DNA of 64,000 nt from JACKII01 sp963807085 (GTDB lineage Bacteria > Pseudomonadota > Alphaproteobacteria > Bin95), in contig CAWEBB010000021.1 of NCBI GenBank assembly GCA_963807085.1, forward strand, positions 186,001-250,000. The letters are read 5' to 3'. Numbering within the stretch: position 1 is the first letter of the stretch; the number at the start of each line of letters is the position of its first letter. Below, piece by piece: positions 42,654-51,841 of the stretch. The translations under genes were made by a program, and so were the position numbers. Under the pieces are notes generated by a model. It ran no database searches, was not told the DNA's origin, and saw nothing but the letters and a program-made list of their open reading frames with translations.

Positions 42654-44042
42654 TTAAGCGGCGGCCTGGCGCATTTCCGCCGCCACCCACTCGCCGAGTG
42701 ATTGCCGGGCGCGCGCCACCATCGCGCTCCGGCGTTCCTTTTTCCCCGGCTTCCGCCGGCCCTTTGCCGGCTCTGCCTGCACGGGCGGGAACAGGCCGAA
42801 ATTCACGTTCATCGGCTGAAACGCGCCAGGTGTCTCCGCTCCCAACGCGCCGCCGGTCACATGCGCCAGCAACGCGCCCAGCGCCGTATCCGCGGGCGGC
42901 GGCGCGGCGGATCTTCCTGCAATCTCCGCCAACACGAAGCGGGCTGCCAACAGGCCGATGCCCGTGCTTTCCACATAACCTTCTACCCCCGTCACCTGGC
43001 CCGCAAAGCGCAGATGGGGTGCAGCCTTCAGGCGAAGCTCGCCGTCCAGCACCGCCGGCGCGTTCAGGAACGAGTTGCGGTGAATGCCGCCGTAGCGGGC
43101 AAACTCCGCCTGCTCCAGGCCGGGCACCATGCGAAACACCCGGCCCTGCTCGCCGTAGCGCATCTTGGTCTGACAGCCGACCAGGTTGAACAGCGTCCCC
43201 AGCGCATTGTCCTGGCGCAGTTGCAGAATGGCATAAGGCTTTGCGTCCGGCGCGTGCGGATTGGTCAGGCCGACGGGCTTGAAGGGGCCGAAGCGCAGGG
43301 TTTCCGGGCCGCGCGACCCCATCACCTCGATCGGCAGACAGCCCTCGAAATAAGGCGTGTTCCTTTCCCAATCCCGGAATTCGGTGACGTCCGCCGCGCA
43401 TAGCGCCTCGACAAAGGCCATGTACCGCGCCTTGTCCATCGGGCAGTTGAGGTAGGCCGCGGTCTCGCCGCCCGGTCCCGGCTTGTCGTAACGCGACTGG
43501 AACCACGCCTTGCTCATGTCCACGGAGTGCGCATGCACGATGGGCGCAATTGCGTCGAAAAACGCGAGCGAGTCCTCGCCACACGCCTGCCGCACCGCGT
43601 CCGCCAACGCGGCAGAGGTCAGCGGCCCGGTGGCGACGATCGTCGGCCCCCAATTCGCGGGCGGCAGGTCCACGACCTCGCCCCGCTCGATGGTAACGAG
43701 CGGATGGTTTTGCAGTGCATCCGACACGGCGGCGGCGAAACCTTCCCGGTCCACGGCCAGCGCCGAGCCCGCCGGCACCTGATGGTGATCGGCGGCGCGC
43801 ATGACGAGCGAACCGCAGCGGCGCAACTCCTCATGCAACAGGCCGACGGCGTTCCCGTCTGCATCGTCCGAGCGGAAGGAGTTGGAGCAGACCAGCTCCG
43901 CCAGCCGGTCGGTCTGATGCGCATCTGTCGCCCGCACCGGCCGCATCTCGTGGATGATCACCGGCACGCCCGCATCGGCCAATTGCCAGGCCGCCTCCGA
44001 GCCGGCCAGGCCGCCGCCGACGATATGAACCGGTGCTGTCAT
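42654..44042 (-). CDS. trmFO: Methylenetetrahydrofolate-tRNA-(uracil-5-)-methyltransferase
   Basis: A 462-residue FAD-dependent TrmFO. N-terminal dinucleotide fold VHIVGGGLAGSEAAWQLADA (about 5-24), then IIHEMRPV, ELVCSNSFRSDDADGNAVGL (about 50-69), and the C-terminal PMNVNFGLFPP motif. It makes ribothymidine at U54 of tRNA using 5,10-methylene-THF and FADH2; common in alphaproteobacteria and Firmicutes. It follows a frameshifted dehydrogenase by 10 bases at the 3' end of the minus-strand block. Confidence 0.95.
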   Translation of the reverse strand: MTAPVHIVGGGLAGSEAAWQLADAGVPVIIHEMRPVRATDAHQTDRLAELVCSNSFRSDDADGNAVGLLHEELRRCGSLVMRAADHHQVPAGSALAVDREGFAAAVSDALQNHPLVTIERGEVVDLPPANWGPTIVATGPLTSAALADAVRQACGEDSLAFFDAIAPIVHAHSVDMSKAWFQSRYDKPGPGGETAAYLNCPMDKARYMAFVEALCAADVTEFRDWERNTPYFEGCLPIEVMGSRGPETLRFGPFKPVGLTNPHAPDAKPYAILQLRQDNALGTLFNLVGCQTKMRYGEQGRVFRMVPGLEQAEFARYGGIHRNSFLNAPAVLDGELRLKAAPHLRFAGQVTGVEGYVESTGIGLLAARFVLAEIAGRSAAPPPADTALGALLAHVTGGALGAETPGAFQPMNVNFGLFPPVQAEPAKGRRKPGKKERRSAMVARARQSLGEWVAAEMRQAAA

Positions 44043-44052
44043 TTTTGACTCT

Positions 44053-44924
44053 TCAGTCGTTCATCAGAAGATGGATCAGGGCCGAGGTATCGTAGCGTCC
44101 GCCGCCCCGCGCCTGCACGGTCGCGTAGAACTGGTCGACCAGCGCCGTCACCGGCAGGCGGGCGCCGTTGCGGTTTGCCTCCGCCAGGCAGATGTTCAGG
44201 TCCTTGCGCATCCAATCGACGGCAAATCCGAATTCGAACTCGCCCTTGATCATGGTCTGGCCGCGGTTTTCCATTTGCCACGACTGGCGCCGCACCTTTG
44301 GAAATGACGTCCAGCACCTGATTGACGTCCAATCCCGCCTTCAGGCCGAAATTCAAGCCTTCGGAAAGTCCCTGCACCAGCCCCGCGATGCAAATTTGGT
44401 TCACCATCTTGGTCAACTGGCCGCTGCCGGCGTCCCCCAACAGGGTGACGGCCCGACCGTAGCAATCCATGGCCGGCTTGGCCCGGTCAAAGGCGGCCTG
44501 GTCGCCGCCGCACATGACGGTGAGCGCACCGTTTTCCGCGCCTGCCTGCCCGCCGGAGACCGGGGCGTCGATGAAATACAGCCCCGCATCCTTTGGCTGC
44601 CGCATACATTTCCCGAGCCACTTCGGCAGACGCCGTGGTGTGATCCACGAAAATCGCGTCTTTCGTCATGGCCTGAAAGGCGCCGTCCGGTCCGGTACAA
44701 ATGGCGCGCACGTCGTCATCCGCACCGACACAGGCGAAGACGATGTCCTGGCCTTTCGCCGCGTCCGCCGGCGTCGCCGCGCTCTTGCCGCCATGCTCCG
44801 CCACCCATTTGTCGGCCTTCGCCGCCGTGCGGTTATAGACGGTGACGGTGTGGCCGCCCGCTGCCAGGTGGCCGGCCATCGGATAGCCCATGACGCCCAA
44901 GCCCAGAAACGCAACATTCGCCAT
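44053..44924 (-). pseudogene. 3-hydroxyisobutyrate-dehydrogenase-like gene broken by two frameshifts
   Basis: One intact gene would read MANVAFLGLGVMGYPMAGHL through EVAREMYAAAK, then DAGLYFIDAPVSGGQAGAEN (second frame) through LDVNQVLDVISKG, then QSWQMENRGQTMIKGEF (third frame) to LIHLLMND. Shifts occur near 44590 (an extra G within GG of AAAGGATG in coding orientation) and near 44286 (an extra C in GCGCC); removing one base at each joins the frames. All motifs, including DAPVSGG and TKMVNQ, are there. Either a recent pseudogene or two sequence errors. It would oxidise a 3-hydroxyacid with NAD(P)+. Confidence 0.8.
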
Positions 44925-44936
44925 TGCTTGTCTTCC

Positions 44937-45779
44937 CTATCGTTTAGTTTGCGCGGCCTCTTCCGCCAGCGCCGGTTTGATCAATTCCTCATGCATGGTT
45001 TGCCATAGATCTTCATCCGGAGTCAGCAGGCAGACATGCCCTCTTTCCGCAGGGCGATAGGCCGTACCGTCGCCCATGCGCGCGACCCCGCCCGCTTCCT
45101 GGTGCAACAAGATCCCGGCGGCGTGGTCCCAGGGTTTCATGCGCGTATAAACGCCGAAATTCATCCGCCCCATGAGCCGCGCCAGATATTCCTGCCCGAC
45201 GCAGCGGGTGTTGAAGACGTTGCCTAACCTGCCCCGTCCGCGGCCCCAAATGCCGCTGATAGGGCTCCGACACCCGCACGAAACGCCCGTAGATCGAGCC
45301 GTTCAACGCGCGATCCTCCAGCGGCCGCTGCACCTTGAGCCGGTGGGGGCCCATAAAGGCACCATCGCCCTTGCCGGCAATGGCCATGCGTTTGGAGAGC
45401 GGGTCGTATATCCAGCCCGCCGACAGTCTCGCCCTTGATGACCAGGGCGACGATCACCGCCACGATAGGCAAGCCCTGGGCAAAGTTGCCGGTGCCGTCC
45501 AGCGGATCGAGCACCCAAACCGGCGCCTCACCTTCCAGCAACGCCAGGATGCCGCGGTCGTCGTGCACCGCTTCCTCGCCGACCACGAGGGAGCCGGGCA
45601 GCAGGCGGAACCAGCGCCTTCGCCAGCGCCCGCTCCATCGCCAGATCGACCACCGTCACGAAGTCACCGGGCGATTTCTCGCCGATTTCGTTGGCCGACA
45701 GCGTCGCGAACTGCGGCACCAACTCGCGTTCGGCAACTTCGCGGATCACGTCGGCTACACGGTCTATGTCTGGGATCAT
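44937..45779 (-). pseudogene. Inositol monophosphatase family (SuhB-like) gene broken by three or more frameshifts
   Basis: In order on the minus strand: MIPDIDRVADVIREVAEREL ... SPGDFVTVVDLAMERALAKA; then VVGEEAVHDDRG ... VWVLDPLDGTGNFAQGLPIV, the Mg2+ motif WVLDPLDGTGNF of IMPases; then MAIAGKGDGAFMGPHRLKV; then GRMNFGVYTRMKPWDHAAG, the second metal motif WDHAAG. Frames change near 45605 (extra base in GCAGGCGG), near 45417 (an extra base in CCC) and around 45241-45262. The pieces fit one 270-residue enzyme dephosphorylating inositol-1-phosphate or NADP-like substrates. It sits 26 bases before hflX. Confidence 0.78.
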
Positions 45780-45805
45780 GCTAAGTTTGGTATCCTGGTC
45801 AGGCC

Positions 45806-47119
45806 TTAAGGGGCTTCGGATGCGCTTTCTAGCCGCGCAACATCCGCCGGGTCCAGGGCCACCTTAACGTGAGCGCCGGTCTCGCGGTCTTCCCGGCTCA
45901 ACACTTGGCCCCGGCGATAAAGCCAAGCCATGGTCTTGCCGTCGGCAAAATCGACGTCCAGCTCCACAATGGTGCGCTGTGCCGCCAGCCGGGCATCAAT
46001 GGCCGCCATCAGTTGATCGCAACCGTCCCCGGTAAGGGCCGAGGCCATGACAACCCGCTCGCCATCGACCAGTGTCGCAAGTTGCGCGCGGTTTTCGACC
46101 GACAGCAGGTCCGACTTGTTCAGTACCTCGATGATCGGTTTGGCGTCGTCGCCGGCCAGGCCAAGTTCTTCCAATACCTGCTCCACGTCGCGTTTTTGCG
46201 CGCCGGTGTCGGGATCGGCCGCATCGCGCACATGCAACAGCAGGTCGGCCTCTGTCACCTCTTCCAGAGTCGCGCGGAATGCGGCGACCAGCTGCGTCGG
46301 CAGATCGGAGATGAAGCCCACCGTATCGCTCAGGATAATCGTTCGTCCGCCGGGCAATTTCACCGAGCGCATGGTCGGGTCCAGGGTAGCGAACAGCATG
46401 TCCTCCGCCATCACGTCCGCCTCGGTCAGGCGGTTGAACAGCGTTGACTTGCCGGCGTTGGTATAACCGACCAGCGCCACCACCGGATAAGGCACCTTCC
46501 CGCGCGACTTGCGGTGCAGCGAGCGGGTCCTTTGCACCTCCGACAGATCTTTCTTCAGCCGGACAATGCGGTCGTCCAGCAAGCGGCGGTCCAGCTCGAT
46601 TTGGCGTTCGCCAGGGCCGCCCATGAAGCCCGCGCCGCCACGCTGCCGCTCAAGGTGCGTCCAGGAGCGGACCAGCCGCGTGCGTTGATAGGAAAGCTGC
46701 GCCAGTTCGACCTGCAGGCGGCCTTCCGCCGTGCGGGCGCGCTCTCCGAAGATTTCAAGGATCAGGCCGGTGCGGTCGATAACCTTGGCGCCGATTTCGC
46801 GCTCCAGGTTGCGCTGCTGGGCGGGCGAAAGCTGGGTGTTAACAATGACCACGGCGACGTCGTCCGCGGCGCATTGCGTGTGCAACTCCTCGACCGCGCC
46901 CGCGCCGAGCAGGGTCGCCGGGCGCACCGTCCGTACCGGCGCGACCCAACCCTGCTTCACATCCAGATTGATGGCGGCGGTAAGCGCGACCGCTTCTTCC
47001 AGCGCAGCCTCTGCCGTTCTGGAGGCCGGCTGTCCCGCCACATCGGGGTGGACGACGATCGCCTTTTCCGGCGGAAGCTCGGTTATCTGGAAACGATGCC
47101 CGTCTTTGGTGTGGGTCAA
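45806..47119 (-). CDS. hflX: GTPase HflX
   Basis: About 437 residues: an N-terminal HflX subdomain (GEIGAKVIDRTGLILEIFGE region), the glycine-rich linker GGAGFMGGPGERQIELDRRL (about 180-199), then the G domain: G1 VGYTNAGKSTLFNRLTEADV, G3 DTVGFISDLP, G4 NKSD. HflX splits or rescues stalled ribosomes, often under heat or antibiotic stress. I choose TTG 47119, which overlaps the hfq stop (TTGA), over ATG 47167 within hfq. It is immediately downstream of hfq, the classic hfq-hflX pair, and the two are probably translationally coupled. Confidence 0.93.
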   Translation of the reverse strand: MTHTKDGHRFQITELPPEKAIVVHPDVAGQPASRTAEAALEEAVALTAAINLDVKQGWVAPVRTVRPATLLGAGAVEELHTQCAADDVAVVIVNTQLSPAQQRNLEREIGAKVIDRTGLILEIFGERARTAEGRLQVELAQLSYQRTRLVRSWTHLERQRGGAGFMGGPGERQIELDRRLLDDRIVRLKKDLSEVQRTRSLHRKSRGKVPYPVVALVGYTNAGKSTLFNRLTEADVMAEDMLFATLDPTMRSVKLPGGRTIILSDTVGFISDLPTQLVAAFRATLEEVTEADLLLHVRDAADPDTGAQKRDVEQVLEELGLAGDDAKPIIEVLNKSDLLSVENRAQLATLVDGERVVMASALTGDGCDQLMAAIDARLAAQRTIVELDVDFADGKTMAWLYRRGQVLSREDRETGAHVKVALDPADVARLESASEAP

Positions 47120-47385
47120 GCCGTCGCCTCTGCTCCGGCCTCTGCCTCCGCCTCGGGTCCCTCCCACAGGGAGAGCGGCTGCGATGGCATCACGGTCGAA
47201 ATCGCATGTTTATAGACAAGCTGCGAGTGCCCATCCCGGCGCAGCAGAATGGAGAAGTTGTCGAACCAACTGATCACGCCCTGAAGCTTGACGCCGTTCA
47301 TCAGAAACACTGTAACCGGGATTTTGCTCTTGCGCACGCCGTTCAGAAACACGTCCTGCAAATTCGGTTGTTTTTGGGTAGCCAT
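47116..47385 (-). CDS. hfq: RNA chaperone Hfq
   Basis: An 89-residue Sm-like protein with both Sm motifs: Sm1 VTVFLMNGVKLQGVISWFDN (about 24-43) and Sm2 QLVYKHAISTVMPSQ (about 55-69). The YKH motif is the proximal U-rich binding site. The C-terminal tail is Glu/Ala-rich and short. It forms a hexamer that pairs sRNAs with mRNAs. It is followed by hflX with a 4-base overlap. In alphaproteobacteria it sits at the end of the ntrYX-trkA cluster, as here. Confidence 0.97.
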   Translation of the reverse strand: MATQKQPNLQDVFLNGVRKSKIPVTVFLMNGVKLQGVISWFDNFSILLRRDGHSQLVYKHAISTVMPSQPLSLWEGPEAEAEAGAEATA

Positions 47386-47499
47386 TGAACCGGCCCCTTC
47401 CGTTGTTGCCCGTCTGTTGCCATCTGGCGATATTTCGGGAGATTTTTGAGTTGTCAGCTAAAGCACCCCATGTATGCCGACAGCCGATATCTAAGAAGT

Positions 47500-48171
47500 T
47501 CAAAGATGTTCGGCAAGGGCGTGCATTATATCCATCAACCGGGGCACGGCCAAGTCCGGCTGCAACCCCTCCGGCAGCGGCGCGGCGTTGGCACCTGCGT
47601 GCTGAACCAGAATGGCGGTACATCCGGCTGCGCGCGCGGTCGCCATGTCGGTGGCAGAGTCGCCGACGAACCAGATGCCCGGCCCCGCGGCGAGAGAGGT
47701 GCGCTCCAATGCCATATGCACCGGCGCGGGATCCGGCTTGTCCGCCGCGGCGTCCGTGGCGCCGACAACCGCCCGAAAGCGCGGCTGCCAGCCTAGATGC
47801 GCCACTTCCTTGCGCAGGTAATCGCCATGCTTGTTGGATACCAGGCCCATCGGCAGGGACGCCGCGGCCTTTAACAATTCGTCCGCTCCCTCCAGCACCT
47901 GGATCACATCCAGGTGGTGCTTTTCAAAGCCCGCATAAAAGACATCGCGTGCGCGTTCCCAATCATCGCCGAACAGTTTCGGAAAACTGTCCCGTTGCGA
48001 GGCGCTGATACGGTCCATCGCTTCCGCGCGCGACCAGGTAGGTTTCTCGAACGCCGCCAGCGCTTCGTTGATGGCAGCCAGAATTGCATCCCAATTGTCG
48101 ATCAGCGTGCCGTCCCAATCGAACAGGATCGCCTGCGGCGCCGGCAGAAGGCCGGCCCTATCGCTCATCAC
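47500..48171 (-). CDS. HAD-superfamily hydrolase (phosphoglycolate-phosphatase-like)
   Basis: A 223-residue HAD phosphatase. Motif I LFDWDGTLIDNWDAI (about 15-29), motif II SNKHGDYLRKE, motif III equivalent, and motif IV VGDSATDMATARAAG are all in order. It dephosphorylates a small phospho-metabolite such as phosphoglycolate or a nucleotide; the cap type is C1 by insert size. The start overlaps the D-amino-acid-transaminase stop by 4 bases (ATGA). It is 114 bases upstream of hfq. The exact substrate is unknown. Confidence 0.87.
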   Translation of the reverse strand: MMSDRAGLLPAPQAILFDWDGTLIDNWDAILAAINEALAAFEKPTWSRAEAMDRISASQRDSFPKLFGDDWERARDVFYAGFEKHHLDVIQVLEGADELLKAAASLPMGLVSNKHGDYLRKEVAHLGWQPRFRAVVGATDAAADKPDPAPVHMALERTSLAAGPGIWFVGDSATDMATARAAGCTAILVQHAGANAAPLPEGLQPDLAVPRLMDIMHALAEHL

Positions 48172-49022
48172 CCCTCCGCACAGAAGCGGCGGTAGCGCCG
48201 GTTCAGGTCCAAGGCAATGCTGCCGGGCTTGCCGTTGGCGATAACCGCATCGTCGATCTGCACGATCGGCATCACCGTAAAAGTGGTCGAGGTAACGAAA
48301 AACTCGCGCGCCTCCTTCGCCTCTTCCAGGGTGAATGCGCGTTCTTCCACATTCACCCCGGCATCACCCGCAATCTGCAGCACGCGCTCCCGGGTGATGC
48401 CGCCCAAAATCGCGTTGGTTGCCGGATGCGTTACCAGGGTTCCGTCAGCGGTCAGCATGAAGGCATTGGAGGAACCGCCCTCGGTCACGATGCCGTCTTC
48501 ATCGCGAACGAACAGCGCTTCCGTCGCCCCATGCTCCCGCGCCTTTTGTTTCGCCAGCACGTTGGGCAGCAGGGCAACCGACTTCACATCGCAGCGCTTC
48601 CACCGGATTTCCGGCACGCTCATCAGCTTGCCGCCCGCCTCGACCTGCGCTTCGCCCGGCAGGTTCTGACTGCGCGCGGTCATGACGAAGGTCGGCGTGG
48701 GGCGGTTCGGGAATGGCGCATCGCGCTTGGCCGCGCCGCGCGTCAACTGCATGTAGAGGATGCCGTTCCGTACCTTGTTCCGGCGGATCATCTGCGCCAT
48801 GGCCTGCCGCGTGGCGGTGCGCGGCATGGCCGGCCTTAACGCCAGCGCCGCGAGCGACCGGTCCCATCGGTCCAGATGCGGTATCTCATCAACACAGCGG
48901 CCGTTATGGATGCAGATGACCTCGTAAATGCCGTCCGCAAACTGAAATCCGCGGTCTTCGACGGAAACAGCGGCTTCCCGATGCGGCACATAACGCCCGC
49001 TGACATAGGCAATCCGGCTCAT
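48168..49022 (-). CDS. dat: D-amino-acid transaminase (class IV PLP aminotransferase)
   Basis: A 284-residue fold-type IV PLP enzyme. The opening SVEDRGFQFADGIYEVICIH (about 20-39), the PLP-lysine segment DVKSVALLPNVLAKQKAREH (about 145-164, Lys catalytic), and EGGSSNAFML (about 182-191, phosphate-binding) match D-amino-acid transaminases: D-Ala + 2-oxoglutarate to pyruvate + D-Glu. In alphaproteobacteria it is usually next to trkA and hfq, as here. The start ATG 49022 lies 7 bases after the trkA stop. Branched-chain aminotransferase function cannot be excluded. Confidence 0.9.
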   Translation of the reverse strand: MSRIAYVSGRYVPHREAAVSVEDRGFQFADGIYEVICIHNGRCVDEIPHLDRWDRSLAALALRPAMPRTATRQAMAQMIRRNKVRNGILYMQLTRGAAKRDAPFPNRPTPTFVMTARSQNLPGEAQVEAGGKLMSVPEIRWKRCDVKSVALLPNVLAKQKAREHGATEALFVRDEDGIVTEGGSSNAFMLTADGTLVTHPATNAILGGITRERVLQIAGDAGVNVEERAFTLEEAKEAREFFVTSTTFTVMPIVQIDDAVIANGKPGSIALDLNRRYRRFCAEG

Positions 49023-49029
49023 GGTTCCT

Positions 49030-50406
49030 CTAGAAATGTTCGAGTGTGACGGCGAAGATGCGTTCGACCTTTTTCACGACCGAGCCCGTCGCGAACAGCA
49101 CAACCCGGTCGCGCGCTTGGATTACGGTGTCTGCCCGGGGAATGATGACCTCATCCCCCCTGACAATGGCACCGACTATCGCGCCGTGCGGCAGCTTCGA
49201 CTGAGCGAGGGTCTTGCCAACGATCGCAGAAGACTCCAGTGCTTCGATATCGATGATCTCGCCAAAATTATCGCCGATGGAATGCACCGCACGCACCCGG
49301 CCGCGCCGCACCCGCTGCAAGATAATCGACGCGGTAATCGCGCGCGGGTTGATGATGACATCAAGATCCAGGGGGGTCAGCAGTTCAGTATAGGCAGGCC
49401 GCGTCACCAGCACGATAGCTTGGCTGGCGCCATGCCGTTTGGCAAGCAAAGAGGCCAGAATATTGGTCTCGTCGTGATCGGTGACCGCGATAATTGTGTC
49501 GGCCCGCGCCGCATTGGCCTCTTCCAGCAACTCTGGGTCCATGGCATCGCCATGCAAGACGACCGTGCGAGGCAGGCTTTGGGCGATGGCTTCCGCCCGA
49601 ACGGGATCCAACTCGATCACCTTGGCGCTGATATCGCGGTCATCCTTCTCGATAATGCGCGCAAGCTGCTGCCCCACATTGCCGCCGCCCACGATCAGAA
49701 CGCGGTGGCTTTCCGGCACGTCCTGACCGAAGGCCGCCATGGCCCGCGGCACGTGACTGGATTCGGCAACAAAATAGACCTCGTCCCGCGCGTAAAGCTG
49801 ATCCTGATCGCTGGGCACGAAGGACCGTCCGTCCCGCGTCACGCCGATCACGTTAGCGCGCAGATCGGGGAACAGCGCGGTCAGTTGGCGCAGCGGCGTA
49901 TTGATGACCGGGCACTGCTCGCTCAGGCGCACGCCCACCAGCCGCACCCGGCCCTCAACCAGCGCGACCATCTCCGTCGCGCCCGGCGCATGCAGCCGCC
50001 GCATGATCGCCCGCGCCACTTCCTGCTCCGGCGAGATAATCACGTCGATCGGCAGGGCGCCTTCCTCGAACAGCCCCGCCCAGCGTTCGCTGGAATATTC
50101 CTGGTCCCGGACGCGGGCGATCTTGGTCGGCACGTTGAACAGATATTGTGCAACCGCACAGGCCATCATGTTGACTTCGTCCGAAAGCGTCGCCGCGATC
50201 AGCATGTCGGCTTCGTCCGCCCCTGCTTCATCCAGGACGCTGGGGCGCGATGCGGAACCGACGATGCCGCGCACATCCAGGCTCTCGTCGATCCGGCGGA
50301 TCAGCTCCGGCGATTGGTCGATAACCACAACGTCGTTTTCTTCACCCGACAGTTGCCGGGCGAGGGTTGTGCCCACCTGACCGGCGCCGCAGATAATGAT
50401 TTTCAT
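49030..50406 (-). CDS. trkA: Trk system potassium transporter TrkA
   Basis: A 458-residue duplicated RCK protein: two Rossmann NAD(H)-binding domains (MKIIICGAGQVGTTLARQLS and later VLIVGGGNVGQQLARIIEKD) each followed by a TrkA-C domain. It is the regulatory subunit of the Trk K+ uptake channel TrkH/G. ATG 50406 starts the first Rossmann strand; an in-frame extension upstream to 50490 reads MFNSTQTGHDQTGDERKR and is not part of the family. It lies 55 bases after ntrX; the gap holds repeated GCTCAT/GGTCAT words. Confidence 0.95.
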   Translation of the reverse strand: MKIIICGAGQVGTTLARQLSGEENDVVVIDQSPELIRRIDESLDVRGIVGSASRPSVLDEAGADEADMLIAATLSDEVNMMACAVAQYLFNVPTKIARVRDQEYSSERWAGLFEEGALPIDVIISPEQEVARAIMRRLHAPGATEMVALVEGRVRLVGVRLSEQCPVINTPLRQLTALFPDLRANVIGVTRDGRSFVPSDQDQLYARDEVYFVAESSHVPRAMAAFGQDVPESHRVLIVGGGNVGQQLARIIEKDDRDISAKVIELDPVRAEAIAQSLPRTVVLHGDAMDPELLEEANAARADTIIAVTDHDETNILASLLAKRHGASQAIVLVTRPAYTELLTPLDLDVIINPRAITASIILQRVRRGRVRAVHSIGDNFGEIIDIEALESSAIVGKTLAQSKLPHGAIVGAIVRGDEVIIPRADTVIQARDRVVLFATGSVVKKVERIFAVTLEHF

Positions 50407-50461
50407 CGTTTGGTGCTCATGCCCTGTTTGCTCATGGCGCTTTCGCTCATCTCCCGTCTGG

Positions 50462-51841
50462 TCATGTCCGGTCTGCGTTGAGTTGAACACCCAACGATTT
50501 TAACTTCCGGTGCAATGCCGAACGCTCCATACCGACGAATTCCGCCGTGCGGGAGACATTGCCGCCAAAGCGTTCGATCTGGGCGAGCAAGTAGTCTCGC
50601 TCGAACTGCTCGCGCGCCGGCCGCAGCGGCAGGGACAGCGCTTCGAGCGGCTGGCGGGCCGACGCGCTGCCATGCAATTTTCCCGAGATCTCCGGCGGCA
50701 AGTCATCCAGATCGATTTCCGGCATGTCACCCGCCAAAATCAGCGTGCGCTCGATCGTGTTGCGCAACTGGCGGACATTCCCGGGCCAGTCATAGCCTTG
50801 CAGATGGGTGAGCGCCTCGGCCGAGAACTTCGGTGTCGGCCGCCCGGCGGCGGCGGCGAGGTGAGACAGGAAGTGTAACGACAGCTCCGGAATGTCCTCG
50901 CGCCGCTGCCGCAACGGCGGAACCTCGATCGGCACCACGGCCAGCCGATAGTACAGCTCCTCGCGGAATGTGCCGGCCTCGACCGCGGCGCGCAGATCCT
51001 GGCTGGTGGTCGCCATGACGCGCACATGCACCTGCACCCGTGCGGCACCGCCGACCCGCAAGAACGCCTGTTCCTGCAAGACGCGCAAAATCTTGGCCTG
51101 GGTCTCGAGCGGCATATCGGACACTTCGTCCAGCAGCAACGTGCCGCCATGTGCCTGCTCGAAGGTACCGATCAGCCGTTTGCCGTCGGGCGTGGCCGCC
51201 TCGGCGCCGAACAGACTGGTCTCCATGGTTTCAGGCTCGATCGTCGCGCAATTGACCACCACGAACGGGCCTTTGGCCTGGACCGAGGCTTCGTGGATCT
51301 GACGCGCCACCGCTTCCTTGCCCACGCCCGCGGGGCCGGAAATCAACACGCGGCTGTTGGTCGGGCCCACTCGTGCGATCGCCTGCGCCAAGCCACGCGA
51401 GGCCGAGGATTGGGTCACGATGGTCTGTTCGCCCGCCCGCGCGCGCAGTTCCTCGTTTTCGCGGCGCAGTTGCGCCGTTTCGATCGCCCGCTGCACCACC
51501 AACAGCAGGCGATCGGATTTGAACGGCTTTTCGATGAAGTCATAGGCGCCCGCGCGGATGGCGGCGACCGCGGTTTCGATATTGCCGTGACCGCTGATCA
51601 TCACGGCCGGCGTGCCGGGCGCCGCCTTTTGCACGGCGGTCAGCAGTTCCAACCCGTCGAGGCGGCTGCCTTCCAGCCACACGTCGAGGATGACCAGTCC
51701 CGGCTGCCGCTCGGCGATTGCCGCGAGCGCCGCATCCGCATCCGCAGCCGAGCGGACCTCATAGCCTTCGTCAGACAGCAGGCCGGCGATCAGCAGACGG
51801 ATATCAGCCTCGTCATCGACGATCAGGATGTCACGCGCCAT
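50462..51841 (-). CDS. ntrX: Nitrogen-assimilation response regulator NtrX
   Basis: A 459-residue NtrC-family regulator. Receiver domain: MARDILIVDDEADIRLLIAG with phospho-Asp in LVILDVWLEGSRLDG (about 51-65). AAA+ domain: Walker A LISGPAGVGKEAVARQIH, Walker B TLLLDEVSDM, and the HTH NVSRTAEFVGMERSALHRKL at the C-terminus. The sigma-54-contacting GAFTGA loop is missing (LFGAEAATPDGKRLIGTFEQ instead), as reported for some alphaproteobacterial NtrX. The start was moved to ATG 51841 from an upstream reading frame because it begins the receiver. It overlaps the ntrY stop by 11 bases. Confidence 0.95.
   Translation of the reverse strand: MARDILIVDDEADIRLLIAGLLSDEGYEVRSAADADAALAAIAERQPGLVILDVWLEGSRLDGLELLTAVQKAAPGTPAVMISGHGNIETAVAAIRAGAYDFIEKPFKSDRLLLVVQRAIETAQLRRENEELRARAGEQTIVTQSSASRGLAQAIARVGPTNSRVLISGPAGVGKEAVARQIHEASVQAKGPFVVVNCATIEPETMETSLFGAEAATPDGKRLIGTFEQAHGGTLLLDEVSDMPLETQAKILRVLQEQAFLRVGGAARVQVHVRVMATTSQDLRAAVEAGTFREELYYRLAVVPIEVPPLRQRREDIPELSLHFLSHLAAAAGRPTPKFSAEALTHLQGYDWPGNVRQLRNTIERTLILAGDMPEIDLDDLPPEISGKLHGSASARQPLEALSLPLRPAREQFERDYLLAQIERFGGNVSRTAEFVGMERSALHRKLKSLGVQLNADRT

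Noticed and set aside
50400..50470. Repeated GCTCAT/GGTCAT words between trkA and ntrX
   Set aside because: Four short, irregularly spaced copies in a 60-base gap; they read as spare in-frame Met/Glu codons and are too short to be a defined site.
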